Counted from the stretch's first letter, positions 16,992-26,707 are shown. The stretch is 64,000 nt of DNA from Allonocardiopsis opalescens (GCF_003002095.1 NZ_PVZC01000001.1:1488001-1552000), one strand, 5' to 3'. The notes: generated by a model not told the origin, from the letters alone. Numbers and translations: made by a program.

Positions 16992-19031
16992 CTACCCGTC
17001 CTGGTCGGTGGCCGGCGCGCCGCCGAGGGACCAGCCGGCCGGGGTGCCGTGTTTGAGTTCGAGCGGCGGCACGTCGGTGTCGAAGCCGAAGATCTGGGCG
17101 TAGAAGGAGAGTTCGGCCTCCAGGGCGGCGACGATGGTCTCGGGGCGGCGGAAGCCGTGGGCCTCGCCTTCGAAGTCGAGGTAGGCGTGCGGTACGCCGT
17201 TGGCGGCCAGCCGCTGCACGAAGCGTTCGGACTGGCCGGGCACGACCACGGGGTCCTCGGTGCCCTGGAGGAGGAGCACGGGGGCGCGCACGGCGTCGAC
17301 CCTGGTGATGGGGGAGCGTTCGACGTAGCGGGCCTGGTAGCCGGGGAGGGGGCCGACGAGGCCCTCCAGGTAGCGCGATTCGAAGTCGTGGGTCTCCTCG
17401 GCGAAGGCGAGCAGCTCGGTGACGCCGTAGTAGGAGACGCCGCCGGCGAAGGTGGTGGTGCGGGTGAGGGCGGCGAGGGTGGTCCAGCCGCCGGCGCTGC
17501 CGCCGCGGATGGCGATCCTGGCGGGGTCGGCGAGGCCGGTGGCGGCGAGGTGGTGGGCGGCGGCCTGGGCGTCCTCGACGTCGACGACGCCCCACTGGTG
17601 GCGCAGCCGCTCGCGGTAGGTGCGGCCGTATCCGGCGGAGCCGCCGTAGTTGACGTCGATGACGCCGATGCCGCGGCTGGTGAAGTAGGCCCTGGTGAGG
17701 TCGAGTGCGGTGCCGGCGGCGCTGGTGGGTCCGCCGTGCACCCACACGACGTAGGGCGCAGGGCCGGCGGCGGTGGCGCGGGGGTTGGTGGGCGGGTACA
17801 GGTGGGCGTGCACGGTCTGGCCGAAGCGGCCCTCGAACTTTAGTGCGGTGGGCCGGGGCAGGTAGGCGGGGTCGGGCAGCCGGTCGAGCCCGGTGCGCAG
17901 CGGGGTGCCGGTGCCCGCGTCGGGGTCGATGCGCACGACGGCGGGGGCGGTGGCGGGTCCGCCGCCGACGCCGACCACGTGGCGGCCGTCGGTGGCCAGT
18001 TCGCTGAGCCAGCTGTCGTAGGGGAGGTCGAGCGGGGTGAGTTCGGCGTCCTCGGGGTCCAAGACGGCGGGCCGCAGGTCGGCGTGGCCGTGCAGGACGA
18101 CGAGGCGGCCGTCGGCGAGGACGGCGTAGGGGTCGTTGCCGAGCCGCCACAGCGGCTGGCTGAACTCCTCCTCGACGGGGTACAGCGCGTGCGGCGACTG
18201 CCCGAACAGGCCGACGTGGTAGATGTTCCACCAGCCGGTCCAGTCGGAGACGACGTACAGGCTCTCGCTGTCGCGCCAGGCGGGGGCGAGCACGGATTCG
18301 GTGAGGCCGCCCTTGACGGTGCGGGCGTGCGCGAGGGCGCCTTCGGCGGTGACCTCGGCGACGCGCAGTTCGCTGCCGTCCCAGGGCATCCTGGGGTGGT
18401 TCCAGGTGACCCAGGCGAGGTGGCGGCCGTCGGGGGAGGGGCGCGGGGAGGCGAAGAAGTCGGCGCCGCCGACGAGTTCGCGCAGGGCGGCGGGGTCCTC
18501 GGCGGCGCGGCCCGACAGGGGGACGGCGACGATGGCGCGGGTGATCTGCCCGGTGTGGTGCCGCTCGGTCACGCACAGCAGGTGGCGGCGGTCGGGGGCG
18601 AGGACGAAGTCGGCGTAGCGGTGCGCGGCCTGGACGGGCGGCTCGGGGGTGAGCGGCCTGGGTGTGCCGTCGGCGGGGTCGAGCAGGTAGAGGCGCTGGT
18701 CGGCGAAGTTCGCGAAGACGATGCCGCGTCTGCGCCGGCCGCCGGAGCCGTCGCGAGGGCGCGGCAGCGGCACGGGGAGGTAGGAGCGGCCCCCGTACTC
18801 GTGCACGCGGGTCCTGGCCTGCCAGGGGGCGGGGAGGAGTTCGGTGACGGTGCCGTCGGCGGCGCGGTGCATGACGGTGATGCGGCCGTTGTGGTCGGGG
18901 CGGCTCTCCTGCCACCAGACGTCGTCGCCGACGATGGAGGGGTAGCCGAGCTGCCGTCCGGCCTGGGCGACGTCGGTGGCGGAGAGCGGGGAGGGCCAGG
19001 AGCCGTAGGGGGTCGTCACGGGGTCGGTCAT
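16992..19031 (-). CDS. S9 family serine peptidase (prolyl oligopeptidase-like)
   Basis: A 679-residue protein with an N-terminal beta-propeller (about residues 1–400, WD/PD-rich blades such as DGRHLAWVTWNHPRMPWDGSEL) and a C-terminal alpha/beta-hydrolase. The nucleophile is Ser512 in RGGSAGGW, with the acid in LLLQGTEDPVV and His in EGEAHGFRR. The oxyanion region reads VWVHGGPTSA. It resembles dipeptidyl aminopeptidase/acylaminoacyl peptidases and has no signal peptide, so it is probably cytoplasmic. The start at 19031 (MTDPVTTPYGSWPSPLSA) was chosen; the frame upstream overlaps gluD antisense. Confidence 0.88.
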   Translation of the reverse strand: MTDPVTTPYGSWPSPLSATDVAQAGRQLGYPSIVGDDVWWQESRPDHNGRITVMHRAADGTVTELLPAPWQARTRVHEYGGRSYLPVPLPRPRDGSGGRRRRGIVFANFADQRLYLLDPADGTPRPLTPEPPVQAAHRYADFVLAPDRRHLLCVTERHHTGQITRAIVAVPLSGRAAEDPAALRELVGGADFFASPRPSPDGRHLAWVTWNHPRMPWDGSELRVAEVTAEGALAHARTVKGGLTESVLAPAWRDSESLYVVSDWTGWWNIYHVGLFGQSPHALYPVEEEFSQPLWRLGNDPYAVLADGRLVVLHGHADLRPAVLDPEDAELTPLDLPYDSWLSELATDGRHVVGVGGGPATAPAVVRIDPDAGTGTPLRTGLDRLPDPAYLPRPTALKFEGRFGQTVHAHLYPPTNPRATAAGPAPYVVWVHGGPTSAAGTALDLTRAYFTSRGIGVIDVNYGGSAGYGRTYRERLRHQWGVVDVEDAQAAAHHLAATGLADPARIAIRGGSAGGWTTLAALTRTTTFAGGVSYYGVTELLAFAEETHDFESRYLEGLVGPLPGYQARYVERSPITRVDAVRAPVLLLQGTEDPVVVPGQSERFVQRLAANGVPHAYLDFEGEAHGFRRPETIVAALEAELSFYAQIFGFDTDVPPLELKHGTPAGWSLGGAPATDQDG

Positions 19032-19170
19032 GGCGGTGAGCGTGCCCGTCGGTCGTTGGGATCGTCGCGGAGCCTCGACCCTATCGCCGCCGCGCCCGTT
19101 TGATGAGGGTGTGGGCCGGTCCGGATGGGGTCGGGTGCCGATTCCGGCCAGGTGGGGACAGGTGCGGGTG

Positions 19171-19207
19171 CGGCGGTGCGCCTCCCTCCCGGAGAGGCGC
19201 ACCGCCG
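19171..19207 (-). terminator. Terminator of the glu operon
   Basis: CGGCGGTGCGCCTC pairs perfectly over 14 bp with GAGGCGCACCGCCG across a 9-nt loop, 37 bp beyond the gluD stop on the minus strand. Confidence 0.7.
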
Positions 19208-19243
19208 GGTCCGTGGCGGGCGGGGCGGTGCCCGTCCGCCGGG

Positions 19244-20278
19244 TCAGCCCGCGGGGCGCCCGCCGCCGGGCGCGTCGGGGCCGGCCGGGTCGGTGCCGTC
19301 GCGGTCGACCGGTTCGGGCGTGTCGTCGGGCTGGACCGACGGGGTGGGCACCGAGGCGGCCGGTACGGCGGCGACCGCGGCATCCACGCCGGGGGCGGCG
19401 CCGACGTGCGCGGTGGCGCGGCCGCGGCGGGCGTTGCGGCGCTCCAGCCAGATCGCCAGCCGGGTCAGCGACAGGTTGATGGCGATGTAGATGACGGCGC
19501 AGACCATCGCGGCCGGGATCACGTTCTGCTCGCCGGTGGCGATGAGGGTGAAGGCGCGCAGCATCTCGGGGAAGGCGACGATGTAGCCGAGGGCGGAGTC
19601 CTTCAGCAGCACCACGAGCTGCATGATGATCGCGGGCATCATGGTGGTGACGGCCTGCGGGAGCAGCACCAGCCGCATCACCTGCGACTTGCGCATGCCC
19701 AGCGAGTAGGCCGCCTCCGACTGGCCCTTGGGCACCGCGTTGATGCCGGCCCGGAAGATCTCGGCCAGCACGGAGCCGTTGTAGAGGGTCAGGCCGATGA
19801 CGACGGCGGTGAAGGGGTCCACCACGATGCGGAACGGCACCGCGAAGACGAAGGTGAGGGCCTGTCCGAGCGGCCCGCCGATGGCCATCGTGAAGAAGAT
19901 GAGCATCAGCAGCGGGATGGCGCGGAAGAACTCCACCACCATGCCGGCCGGCACCCGCACCCAGGCGTGGTCGGAGAGCCGGCCGATGCCGAAGATGACG
20001 CCGAACACGAGCGCGAACACGGTGGCGACCGCGGCGGCGCCGAGCGTGTTGGCCATGCCGGGCAGGATGAACGCGGTCCAGGTCTCCGGCTGCAGGAAGG
20101 GCGTCCACTTCTCGGCCGCCCACTGGTCGCCGCGCCGGTCGAACTGGATGACGACCCAGGCCAGCAGGGCGATGAGCGCCGCGATCGTGATGACGCTGTA
20201 GACGGTGTAGCGGGCGCGGGCCTTGGGGCCCGGGGCGTCGAAGAGGACGCTGGCCTGGCTCTGTTGCAGCAGGTTCAT
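19244..20278 (-). CDS. gluD: Glutamate-type amino acid ABC permease
   Basis: A 344-residue polar amino acid permease (HisMQ type) with about five to six membrane helices. The EAA loop is AEIFRAGINAVPKGQSEAAYSLGM. It is followed by a 75-residue cytoplasmic tail rich in A, P and D that is not part of the transporter fold. It overlaps gluC by four bases (ATGA), so the two are translationally coupled. Gene order ABCD matches the corynebacterial glutamate uptake operon. Substrate assigned by that synteny and by homology. Confidence 0.88.
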   Translation of the reverse strand: MNLLQQSQASVLFDAPGPKARARYTVYSVITIAALIALLAWVVIQFDRRGDQWAAEKWTPFLQPETWTAFILPGMANTLGAAAVATVFALVFGVIFGIGRLSDHAWVRVPAGMVVEFFRAIPLLMLIFFTMAIGGPLGQALTFVFAVPFRIVVDPFTAVVIGLTLYNGSVLAEIFRAGINAVPKGQSEAAYSLGMRKSQVMRLVLLPQAVTTMMPAIIMQLVVLLKDSALGYIVAFPEMLRAFTLIATGEQNVIPAAMVCAVIYIAINLSLTRLAIWLERRNARRGRATAHVGAAPGVDAAVAAVPAASVPTPSVQPDDTPEPVDRDGTDPAGPDAPGGGRPAG

Positions 20279-20949
20279 CGGGCCACCGCCAGTCGCTTGC
20301 TGAGCCAGCCGAAGAAGTAGCCGACGGGCAGGGTCAGGATGATGAAGCCGATCGCGAAGCCGATGAACACGACCAGCACGTCGGTCTGGCCCTGGTCGAA
20401 CAGGAGCCGCATCTCGCGCGACGCCTCCTGGACGCCGAGCCCCGCCACCGAGGCGACCGTGGTGTTCTTGGTGAGCGCGATGAAGACGCTGCCCAGCGGG
20501 CCGATGACGGTCCGCAGCGCCTGCGGCAGCACGATCAGCCGCAGGTTCTGGCCGAAGGTGAGCCCGAGCGAGCGGGCCGCCTCGGCCTGGCCGAACGGGA
20601 TGGTGTTGATGCCGGCCCGCAGGCTCTCGGCCACGAAGCAGGCGGTGTAGGCGGACAGGCCGACCACCGCCAGCCAGAAGACGTCCCACTCGACCCGGTC
20701 GCTGAACTGCAGCTGCATGGTGTTGCCGAGGCCCAGGCCGCAGAAGAGCAGCACAAGGGTGAGCGGGGTGTTGCGGATCGTCTCAACGTAGACGGTGGCC
20801 GAGGCCCGCAGCAGCGGCACCGGCGAGACGCGCATCGCGGTGAGCAGCACCCCGATGGCGAACGCGAAGGCCGCGCTGACCAGCGTGAGCCGGATCGTCC
20901 AGGAGAAGCCGTCCACGAAGCTGTCGAGGTTGTTGAAGATGTCGTCCAT
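20275..20949 (-). CDS. gluC: Glutamate-type amino acid ABC permease
   Basis: A 224-residue HisMQ-type permease, MDDIFNNLDSFVDGF at the start. The cytoplasmic EAA loop reads ESLRAGINTIPFGQAEAARSLGL, and the downstream IVLPQALRTVIGPLGSVFIALTKNT is the conserved ATPase-contact region. It forms the membrane channel with GluD. Its start lies 95 bp after gluB with a strong hairpin in between. Confidence 0.9.
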   Translation of the reverse strand: MDDIFNNLDSFVDGFSWTIRLTLVSAAFAFAIGVLLTAMRVSPVPLLRASATVYVETIRNTPLTLVLLFCGLGLGNTMQLQFSDRVEWDVFWLAVVGLSAYTACFVAESLRAGINTIPFGQAEAARSLGLTFGQNLRLIVLPQALRTVIGPLGSVFIALTKNTTVASVAGLGVQEASREMRLLFDQGQTDVLVVFIGFAIGFIILTLPVGYFFGWLSKRLAVAR

Positions 20950-20982
20950 AGGTCCCAGGAGTCCCAGCCGGTTCGAAAACGG

Positions 20983-21015
20983 GTCCGGTGGGCCGCCTCA
21001 GGCGGCCCACCGGAC
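20983..21015 (-). terminator. Intercistronic hairpin between gluB and gluC
   Basis: GTCCGGTGGGCCGCC and its exact 15-bp complement enclose a TCA loop. It lies between the binding-protein gene and the permease genes of one operon. Such hairpins usually let the binding protein be made in excess by partial termination or by protecting the upstream mRNA. Confidence 0.7.
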
Positions 21016-21044
21016 GGGAGCGGGGCGTCGGCGCCCCGGTCGAA

Positions 21045-21899
21045 TCAGGCCGCCGGGCAGGGCTCGAAGTCGGGCTGCTCCTCGGCGTAGGCGAAGTCGG
21101 TCTCGCCGAAGTGGTTCTCCAGGAACTCCGCCGCGGAGCCGTCCTCCCACATCTGGGCGATGGCGGCGTTCACGGCCTCGCAGGTCTCGGTGTCGCCGTG
21201 GGGCATGCCCACGCCGTACCGCTCCTCCTGGAAGGGCTGGTTGAGCATGCGCAGCTCGCCCGGGCGCTGGGCGGCGAAGCCGGCCAGGATGATGTTGTCG
21301 GTGGTCACCGCGGCGACGCTGCCGCCGGACAGCAGCTCGATGCACTCGGAGTAGTTGCCGGCCTCGCGCAGCTGCGCCGGGATCTCCATCGTCTCGGTGA
21401 TGGTCTCGGCGGACCGGGAGCCGCTGGCGGAGCAGAGCGGCTGGTCGGCGAGGTCCTCGGGGCTGTTGATGTCGTTGTTGTCGGCGGCGACCAGGATGTC
21501 CTGCTGGGCGACGTAGTAGGGGCCGCCGAAGCTGACGATGTCCTGGCGCTCCTCGGTGATGGAGTAGGTGGCGAAGACCAGGTCGACCTGGCCCTGCTCC
21601 AGGAACGGCTCGCGGTTGGACGACGCGGTCTCCACCCACTCGATGTTCTCGGGGGTGACGCCGAGCTGGCCGGCGACGTAGGTGGCGACGTCGACGTCGA
21701 AGCCGACCGGGCCCTCGGGTGTCTCCAGGCCCAGGCCGGGCTGGTCGTACTTGACGCCGATGACCAGGGTGCCGGTCTCCTCGGCCTTCTGGAGGATGGA
21801 CTCGTACTCGGCGGAACCGCCCACCAGCCCGCAGCTGGAGAGCACGAGGGTCGCCGCGGCGGCGGCGGCCGTGATGGCGCCGATCCGGCGTACTCGCAT
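21045..21899 (-). CDS. gluB: Glutamate-type solute-binding lipoprotein
   Basis: A 284-residue periplasmic-type binding protein (SBP family 3). A lipoprotein signal of about 20 residues ends in the lipobox LSSC, so it is anchored to the membrane surface. The ligand fold shows GTLVIGVKYDQPGLG, GFDVDVATYVAGQLG, and QVDLVFATYSITEERQ. It captures an acidic or polar amino acid for GluCD–GluA. Spacing to gluA (136 bp) includes a small hairpin. Confidence 0.9.
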   Translation of the reverse strand: MRVRRIGAITAAAAAATLVLSSCGLVGGSAEYESILQKAEETGTLVIGVKYDQPGLGLETPEGPVGFDVDVATYVAGQLGVTPENIEWVETASSNREPFLEQGQVDLVFATYSITEERQDIVSFGGPYYVAQQDILVAADNNDINSPEDLADQPLCSASGSRSAETITETMEIPAQLREAGNYSECIELLSGGSVAAVTTDNIILAGFAAQRPGELRMLNQPFQEERYGVGMPHGDTETCEAVNAAIAQMWEDGSAAEFLENHFGETDFAYAEEQPDFEPCPAA

Positions 21900-21963
21900 T
21901 ATCGGGGTACCTCTCTTGTCGGTTCCCGCCGCGGTGTGGGGGCGGGGACTGCTGCTGGTGCGT

Positions 21964-21984
21964 CGCGGCCCGTTGTGGGCCGCG
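21964..21984 (-). terminator. Small hairpin between gluA and gluB
   Basis: CGCGGCCC and GGGCCGCG flank a GTTGT loop in the gluA–gluB gap. It could attenuate read-through or stabilise the gluA message end. Confidence 0.45.
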
Positions 21985-22035
21985 CGGATGCTCGGGTCGC
22001 TCGTGGCGGGTGCGCGGCGCGGCCGCGCGGGCGGC

Positions 22036-22815
22036 TCAGTGGGTCAGGATCTTGGAGAGGAAGTCGCGGGCGCGTTCGCTGGCGGGGTTGGTGAAGAACT
22101 CGTCGGGGGTGTTCTCCTCGACGATCCGGCCGTCGGCCATGAAGACCACCCGGTCGGCGGCGCGGCGGGCGAAGCCCATCTCGTGAGTGACGACGATCAT
22201 GGTCATGCCCTCGCGGGCCAGGGAGGTCATGACGTCGAGGACCTCCTGGACCATCTCGGGGTCGAGGGCCGAGGTGGGCTCGTCGAACATGATGACCTTG
22301 GGGTTCATCGCGAGCGCCCGGGCGATCGCGACGCGCTGCTGCTGGCCGCCGGACAGCTGGGCGGGGTACTTGTCGGCCTGGTCGGCGATGCCGACGCGTT
22401 CGAGCAGCCGGATGGCGGTCTCGTGCGCCTCGGACTTGTTCACCTTGCGCACCTTGACCGGGCCCAGGGTGACGTTCTCCAGCACGGTCTTGTGCGAGAA
22501 CAGGTTGAAGGACTGGAAGACCATGCCGACGTCGCTGCGCAGCCGGGCGAGTCCGCGCCCCTCCTCGGGCAGCGGCTGGCCGTCGATCGTGATGGTGCCG
22601 TTGTCGATGGGCTCGAGCCGGTTGACCGTGCGGCACAGCGTCGACTTGCCCGACCCCGATGGGCCGATGACCACCACGACCTCGCCGGAGTGCACGGTGA
22701 GGTTGATGTCGCGCAGTACGTGGAGCTCGCCGAAGTGCTTGTTGACGTCGGTGAGCACGACGAGCGGCCGGGCGTCGACGGGTGCGGCCGGCTCGGCGTT
22801 CGGATCAGCGGTCAT
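22036..22815 (-). CDS. gluA: Glutamate-type amino acid ABC transporter ATPase
   Basis: A 259-residue ATPase of the polar amino acid uptake class. Walker [14 protein letters not shown]-loop [11 protein letters not shown], signature [15 protein letters not shown], Walker [15 protein letters not shown], and H-loop VVTHEMGFA. It is the first gene of gluABCD and energises glutamate-type import. The promoter lies in the 233-bp divergent region shared with miaB. Confidence 0.93.
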   Translation of the reverse strand: MTADPNAEPAAPVDARPLVVLTDVNKHFGELHVLRDINLTVHSGEVVVVIGPSGSGKSTLCRTVNRLEPIDNGTITIDGQPLPEEGRGLARLRSDVGMVFQSFNLFSHKTVLENVTLGPVKVRKVNKSEAHETAIRLLERVGIADQADKYPAQLSGGQQQRVAIARALAMNPKVIMFDEPTSALDPEMVQEVLDVMTSLAREGMTMIVVTHEMGFARRAADRVVFMADGRIVEENTPDEFFTNPASERARDFLSKILTH

Positions 22816-23048
22816 GTCCGCTGAAACTAACGCCTGGGCGCGGGGAGCGCTATCTCCAAAGCCGGTTTGTTGTGGTCGGGTCGCCGAGTTGTTACAGGTT
22901 GGACCTGAAGTGCCCTGTTTTCCCTGATACGTGGCTATGATGACCGTTTTACGTTTTCTTTCGATGGGCGGCGCGGAGGCCGTTCCGACCGCCCCGGCCG
23001 GGTGGCGGGGCGGTCCGCGGGGCGCCGGCGCTCCCTTAGCCTGGAACG
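22816..23048. promoter_or_regulatory. Divergent gluA–miaB promoter region
   Basis: A 233-bp region markedly richer in AT than the genes beside it. It holds a 5-3-5 palindrome CAGGT-TGG-ACCTG (22895–22907), a TATGAT box (22936–22941, plus strand), and TAGCCT (23037–23042) six bases before the miaB GTG. The last fits a leaderless miaB transcript. No specific regulator could be assigned. Confidence 0.5.
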
Positions 23049-24533
23049 GTGAGCCAGAGCCGTACGTACCAGGTGCGCACCTTCGGCTGCCAGATGAACG
23101 TCCACGACTCCGAGCGCCTGTCCGGGCTGCTGGAGGACGCGGGATACGTCCGGGCCGCCGGGGACGCCACCCCCGACGTCGTCGTGTTCAACACCTGTGC
23201 CGTCCGGGAGAACGCCGACAACCGCTTGTACGGCAACCTCGGGCAGCTGCGGCCGGTCAAGTCCGGCCGGCCCGGTATGCAGATCGCCGTCGGCGGCTGC
23301 CTGGCGCAGAAGGACCGCGGCGAGATCGTCCGCCGGGCGCCCTGGGTCGACGTCGTGTTCGGCACCCACAACATCGGCTCGCTGCCGGCGCTGCTGGAGC
23401 GCGCCCGGGTGCGCGAGCAGGCCCAGGTGGAGATCGCCGAGGCGCTGGAGCACTTCCCGTCCACCCTCCCGGCGCGCCGGGAGTCCGCCTACGCCGCCTG
23501 GGTGGCGATCTCGGTGGGCTGCAACAACACCTGCACCTTCTGCATCGTGCCCGCGCTGCGCGGCAAGGAGAAGGACCGCAGGCCCGGAGAGGTGCTCGCC
23601 GAGGTGCGCGCGCTGGTCGCCGAGGGCGTCGCGGAGGTCACCCTGCTCGGCCAGAACGTCAATGCCTACGGGGTGGAGTTCGGCGACCGGCAGGCCTTCT
23701 CCAAGCTGCTGCGGGCCTGCGGGCGGGTCGAGGGCCTGGAGCGGGTCCGCTTCACCTCGCCGCACCCGCGCGACTTCACCGACGACGTGATCGAGGCGAT
23801 GGCCGAGACCCCGGCCGTCATGCCCCACCTGCACATGCCGCTGCAGTCGGGCTCCGACGCCGTGCTGCGCGCCATGCGCCGCTCCTACCGCTCCGACCGC
23901 TTCCTGGGCATCGTGTCCAAGGTGCGGGCGGCCATGCCGGAGGCGGCGATCACCACCGACATCATCGTCGGCTTCCCGGGCGAGACCGACGCCGACTTCG
24001 AGGAGACCCTGCGCGTGGTGCGCGAGGCGCGCTTCTCCCAGGCGTACACCTTCCAGTACTCCAAGCGGCCCGGCACCCCGGCCGCGACCATGCCCGGCCA
24101 GCTCCCCAAGGAGCTGGTGCAGGAGCGCTACGAGCGGCTGGTCGCGCTGCAGGACGCCATCTCCTGGGAGCAGAACCGCGAACTGGTCGGCCGCCGGGTC
24201 GAGCTGCTGGTCGCCGAGGGGCAGGGCCGCAAGGACGACGAGCGGCACCGCATGTCGGGACGGGCACCCGACAACCGGCTGGTGCACTTCGCCGCGGGCG
24301 AGGAGCCGCCGCGCCCCGGCGACCTCGCCACCGTGGAGGTGACCTACGGCGCCCCGCACCACCTCGTGGCCGACGGCGCGCCGCTCGCGGTGCGGCGCAC
24401 CCGGGCGGGCGACGCCTGGGCGGCGCGCCAGGGCGCCCCGGCGGCACGGCCGTCGGTCACCCTGGGCATGCCCGCGGTCGGGCGGCCCGAGCCGCTGCCC
24501 GCCGCCACCGGCTGCGCCGCGCCCGAGCGCTGA
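23049..24533 (+). CDS. miaB: tRNA-2-methylthio-N6-dimethylallyladenosine synthase
   Basis: A 494-residue radical-SAM methylthiotransferase that adds the 2-methylthio group to i6A37 of tRNAs, acting after MiaA. N-terminal UPF0004 domain with [11 protein letters not shown] and [13 protein letters not shown], radical SAM cluster C158-X3-C162-X2-C165, then a TRAM domain near the end ([12 protein letters not shown]…DNRLVHF). The C-terminal 50 residues are alanine-rich. GTG start at 23049 just after a TAGCCT box, with no RBS, consistent with leaderless expression. It lies a few genes from miaA, the enzyme that makes its substrate. Confidence 0.95.
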   Translation: MSQSRTYQVRTFGCQMNVHDSERLSGLLEDAGYVRAAGDATPDVVVFNTCAVRENADNRLYGNLGQLRPVKSGRPGMQIAVGGCLAQKDRGEIVRRAPWVDVVFGTHNIGSLPALLERARVREQAQVEIAEALEHFPSTLPARRESAYAAWVAISVGCNNTCTFCIVPALRGKEKDRRPGEVLAEVRALVAEGVAEVTLLGQNVNAYGVEFGDRQAFSKLLRACGRVEGLERVRFTSPHPRDFTDDVIEAMAETPAVMPHLHMPLQSGSDAVLRAMRRSYRSDRFLGIVSKVRAAMPEAAITTDIIVGFPGETDADFEETLRVVREARFSQAYTFQYSKRPGTPAATMPGQLPKELVQERYERLVALQDAISWEQNRELVGRRVELLVAEGQGRKDDERHRMSGRAPDNRLVHFAAGEEPPRPGDLATVEVTYGAPHHLVADGAPLAVRRTRAGDAWAARQGAPAARPSVTLGMPAVGRPEPLPAATGCAAPER

Positions 24534-24563
24534 CCGGCCGGGACGCCCCCGCGCCCCGGCCGG
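24534..24563. terminator. Hairpin between convergent miaB and P450 genes
   Basis: CCGGCCGGG and CCCGGCCGG flank a 12-nt loop directly after the miaB stop, ahead of the P450 stop on the other strand. Probably bidirectional. Confidence 0.5.
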
Positions 24564-24572
24564 CCGCGCACG

Positions 24573-25823
24573 TCAGAGCCGCACCGGCAGGCGGGCCGCC
24601 CGCCGCAGGCCGGGCACCGGGACCCACTCCACCTCGTCCGCGGGCACCGCGAGCGCGAGGCCGGGGTGGTGGCGCAGCAGCGCGGTGAAGGCCACCTCGC
24701 CCTCCTGGCGGGCCAGAGCCGCGCCCAGGCAGTAGTGCAGCCCGTGGCCGAAGCCGACGTGGGTCTCGGCCCGGCCGGGCTCGCGGGTGATGTCGAAGCG
24801 GTCGGGCTCGCCGAACTCCCTGGGGTCGCGGTTGGCCGCGGCCAGGCTGGCCATCACGGCCTCGCCGCGCCGGATGAGGGTGCCGCCGATCTCGACGTCC
24901 TCGGTCGCGTAGCGCACGCGGGTGCCCAGCACCGGGCCGGTCCACCGCATCAGCTCGTGCACCGCCCTGGGGGCCAGCGAGGGGTCCTCGCGCAGCAGCG
25001 CGAACTGGTCGGGGTGGGTGAGAAGCGCGTAGGTGCCGGTGCCGATGAGGTGGGCGGTGGTCTCGTGCCCGGCGACGACCAGAGTGAGGATCATCGTGAC
25101 CATCTCGCGGTCGGTGAGCCGGTCGCCGTCCTCGTCCTGGACGCGGACCAGCGCGCTGACCAGGTCGTCCTGAGGGTGGGCGCGGCGGCGCTCGATCAGG
25201 GAGTAGGACTGGTCCACGAAGATCCGCGTGGATCGGCTCATCGCGCCGGGCTTGAGGGTCATGATCTCGGCGGCCGCGTCGCGCCAGGTGGGGCGGTCCT
25301 CCTCGGCGACGCCGACCAGTTCGCAGATCACCGTGATCGGCAGCGGGTAGGCGAAGTGCTCGATCAGGTCGACCGCGCCGTCCTCGGCGTGCTCGGGCAG
25401 TCCGGCGATCAGGCGCTCCGCGATCTCCTCCACGCGCGGCCGCAGCTGCGCCACCCGCCGCACGGTGAACGCTCGCGAGACCAGCTTGCGCAGCCGGGTG
25501 TGGTCGGGCGGATCCGTCTCCAGCACCGACTTCAGGTAGGGCAGGAGGTCCTCGTCGACGCCGAGCGACTTCATCGCGTCGGCGCGCAGGTTCGCGGTGC
25601 CGCCGGGCACCGAGGCCGCGTCGTTGGCGAAGCCGTGGCCGCTCAGTACGGCGCGCACGTCGTCGTAGCGGGTGACCAGCCAGATGGGGCTGCCGCCCAT
25701 CATCGAGATCCGCATGACCGGTGCCTGCTCGCGCAGTCGGCTGTAGCCGCCGTAGGGATCCCGCAGCAGTTCGGAATCCATTATGTCGATGGTGGCGGGG
25801 GCGTGGTCGGCGGGTGTGGTCAT
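24573..25823 (-). CDS. Cytochrome P450
   Basis: A 416-residue soluble bacterial P450. The heme-binding motif is FGHGLHYCLGAALAR with Cys365 as ligand. The I-helix reads LTLVVAGHETTAHLIG (AGXET), and the K-helix is ELMRWTGPV (EXXR). No ferredoxin or reductase gene is adjacent. The ATG at 25823 has a good [12 protein letters not shown]. It lies 20 bp after the TetR gene on the same strand, so expression is probably controlled by that repressor. The substrate is unknown; no biosynthetic cluster surrounds it, so a detoxifying or catabolic oxidation is possible. Confidence 0.93.
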   Translation of the reverse strand: MTTPADHAPATIDIMDSELLRDPYGGYSRLREQAPVMRISMMGGSPIWLVTRYDDVRAVLSGHGFANDAASVPGGTANLRADAMKSLGVDEDLLPYLKSVLETDPPDHTRLRKLVSRAFTVRRVAQLRPRVEEIAERLIAGLPEHAEDGAVDLIEHFAYPLPITVICELVGVAEEDRPTWRDAAAEIMTLKPGAMSRSTRIFVDQSYSLIERRRAHPQDDLVSALVRVQDEDGDRLTDREMVTMILTLVVAGHETTAHLIGTGTYALLTHPDQFALLREDPSLAPRAVHELMRWTGPVLGTRVRYATEDVEIGGTLIRRGEAVMASLAAANRDPREFGEPDRFDITREPGRAETHVGFGHGLHYCLGAALARQEGEVAFTALLRHHPGLALAVPADEVEWVPVPGLRRAARLPVRL

Positions 25824-25843
25824 CGTGCCTCTCCTCGTGGGTG

Positions 25844-26572
25844 TCACAGGTGGAGTTGGCTGTCGACCGTCTTCTGCAGGCGCTCGATCAGGTGCTCGTA
25901 GCGGGCGATGAAGACCGGTGCGACCGCGGCGAGCGCCGCCGGGTCGGGGGGGTTCTCGATGGCGGAGCGCAGGGTGTGCTCCAACTGGTCCGCGACGGCG
26001 GCGGCGCGGTCGGCCGCCACCGCCGGAGCCAGCTGCGGGCTCAGCATGAAGCCGGTGACGACCGCCAGGTAGATCTGGAACTGCTCGCGCGGTGTGCGCT
26101 CGTCCCTGAGGAGCCCGTGCTCGCGCATCAGCTCGAACAGGCCGACGACCGTGTCCATGGCCATCGCGCTCACGTCGGCGTGCGACTCCGCGGCCACATG
26201 GGCCAGCCGGCCCAGGGTCTCGGTGTCGCCGAGCATCACCACGCGGGCGGCGGGGTCGTCGTGGGCGGCCAGGTAGACGGTGCGGGCCATCCTGCTCGGC
26301 ATCAGCCCGGCGGGGTCCTCGCGGACCGCGGCGACCACCAGGCGGTTCAGCGCGAGCTTGATGCGGGCGAGGACCGCGAGGAACAGCGCCTCCTTGGTGC
26401 GCCAGTGCAGGTAGACCGTGCCCTTGCCCACTCCGGCCCGGCGCGCCACCTCTTCCACGGTGACCCGCCGGTAGCCCCAGGACACGAGCAGTTCGCGCGC
26501 CGTGTCGAGGATGCGCTCGGCGCGCCGCTCGCGTTCCGCCGCCGCGCCGGGTACGGGCCTGCTCGCCGCCAT
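25844..26572 (-). CDS. TetR-family repressor of the P450 gene
   Basis: A 242-residue TetR regulator. The N-terminal HTH spans about residues 17–62 (RILDTARELLVSWGYRRVTVEEVARRAGVGKGTVYLHW). The C-terminal ligand domain is large and helical. It is first in a two-gene operon with the P450, and a strong palindromic operator lies about 30 bp upstream of its start, so autoregulation together with the P450 is likely. Confidence 0.88.
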   Translation of the reverse strand: MAASRPVPGAAAERERRAERILDTARELLVSWGYRRVTVEEVARRAGVGKGTVYLHWRTKEALFLAVLARIKLALNRLVVAAVREDPAGLMPSRMARTVYLAAHDDPAARVVMLGDTETLGRLAHVAAESHADVSAMAMDTVVGLFELMREHGLLRDERTPREQFQIYLAVVTGFMLSPQLAPAVAADRAAAVADQLEHTLRSAIENPPDPAALAAVAPVFIARYEHLIERLQKTVDSQLHL

Positions 26573-26601
26573 GCCAGGGGACCTCCTCGCGGCCGTGACT
26601 G

Positions 26602-26628
26602 TATGACCAGATTTCGAATCCGGTCATA
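26602..26628 (-). promoter_or_regulatory. TetR operator and promoter of the TetR–P450 operon
   Basis: TATGACCAGATT, TCG, AATCCGGTCATA: a 12-3-12 inverted repeat with 11 of 12 pairs matching. On the minus strand TGACCG and TACAGT are 17 bp apart, so the palindrome covers a plausible -35/-10 pair. This is the classical place for TetR autorepression. Confidence 0.7.
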
Positions 26629-26707
26629 AGGTCATTTTAGTCGCGGAGGGCTCGGCGGGACAGGGACGGCGGCGTCAGGGAAGCGTCAAGAACGCCGTTC
26701 CTGCGGG

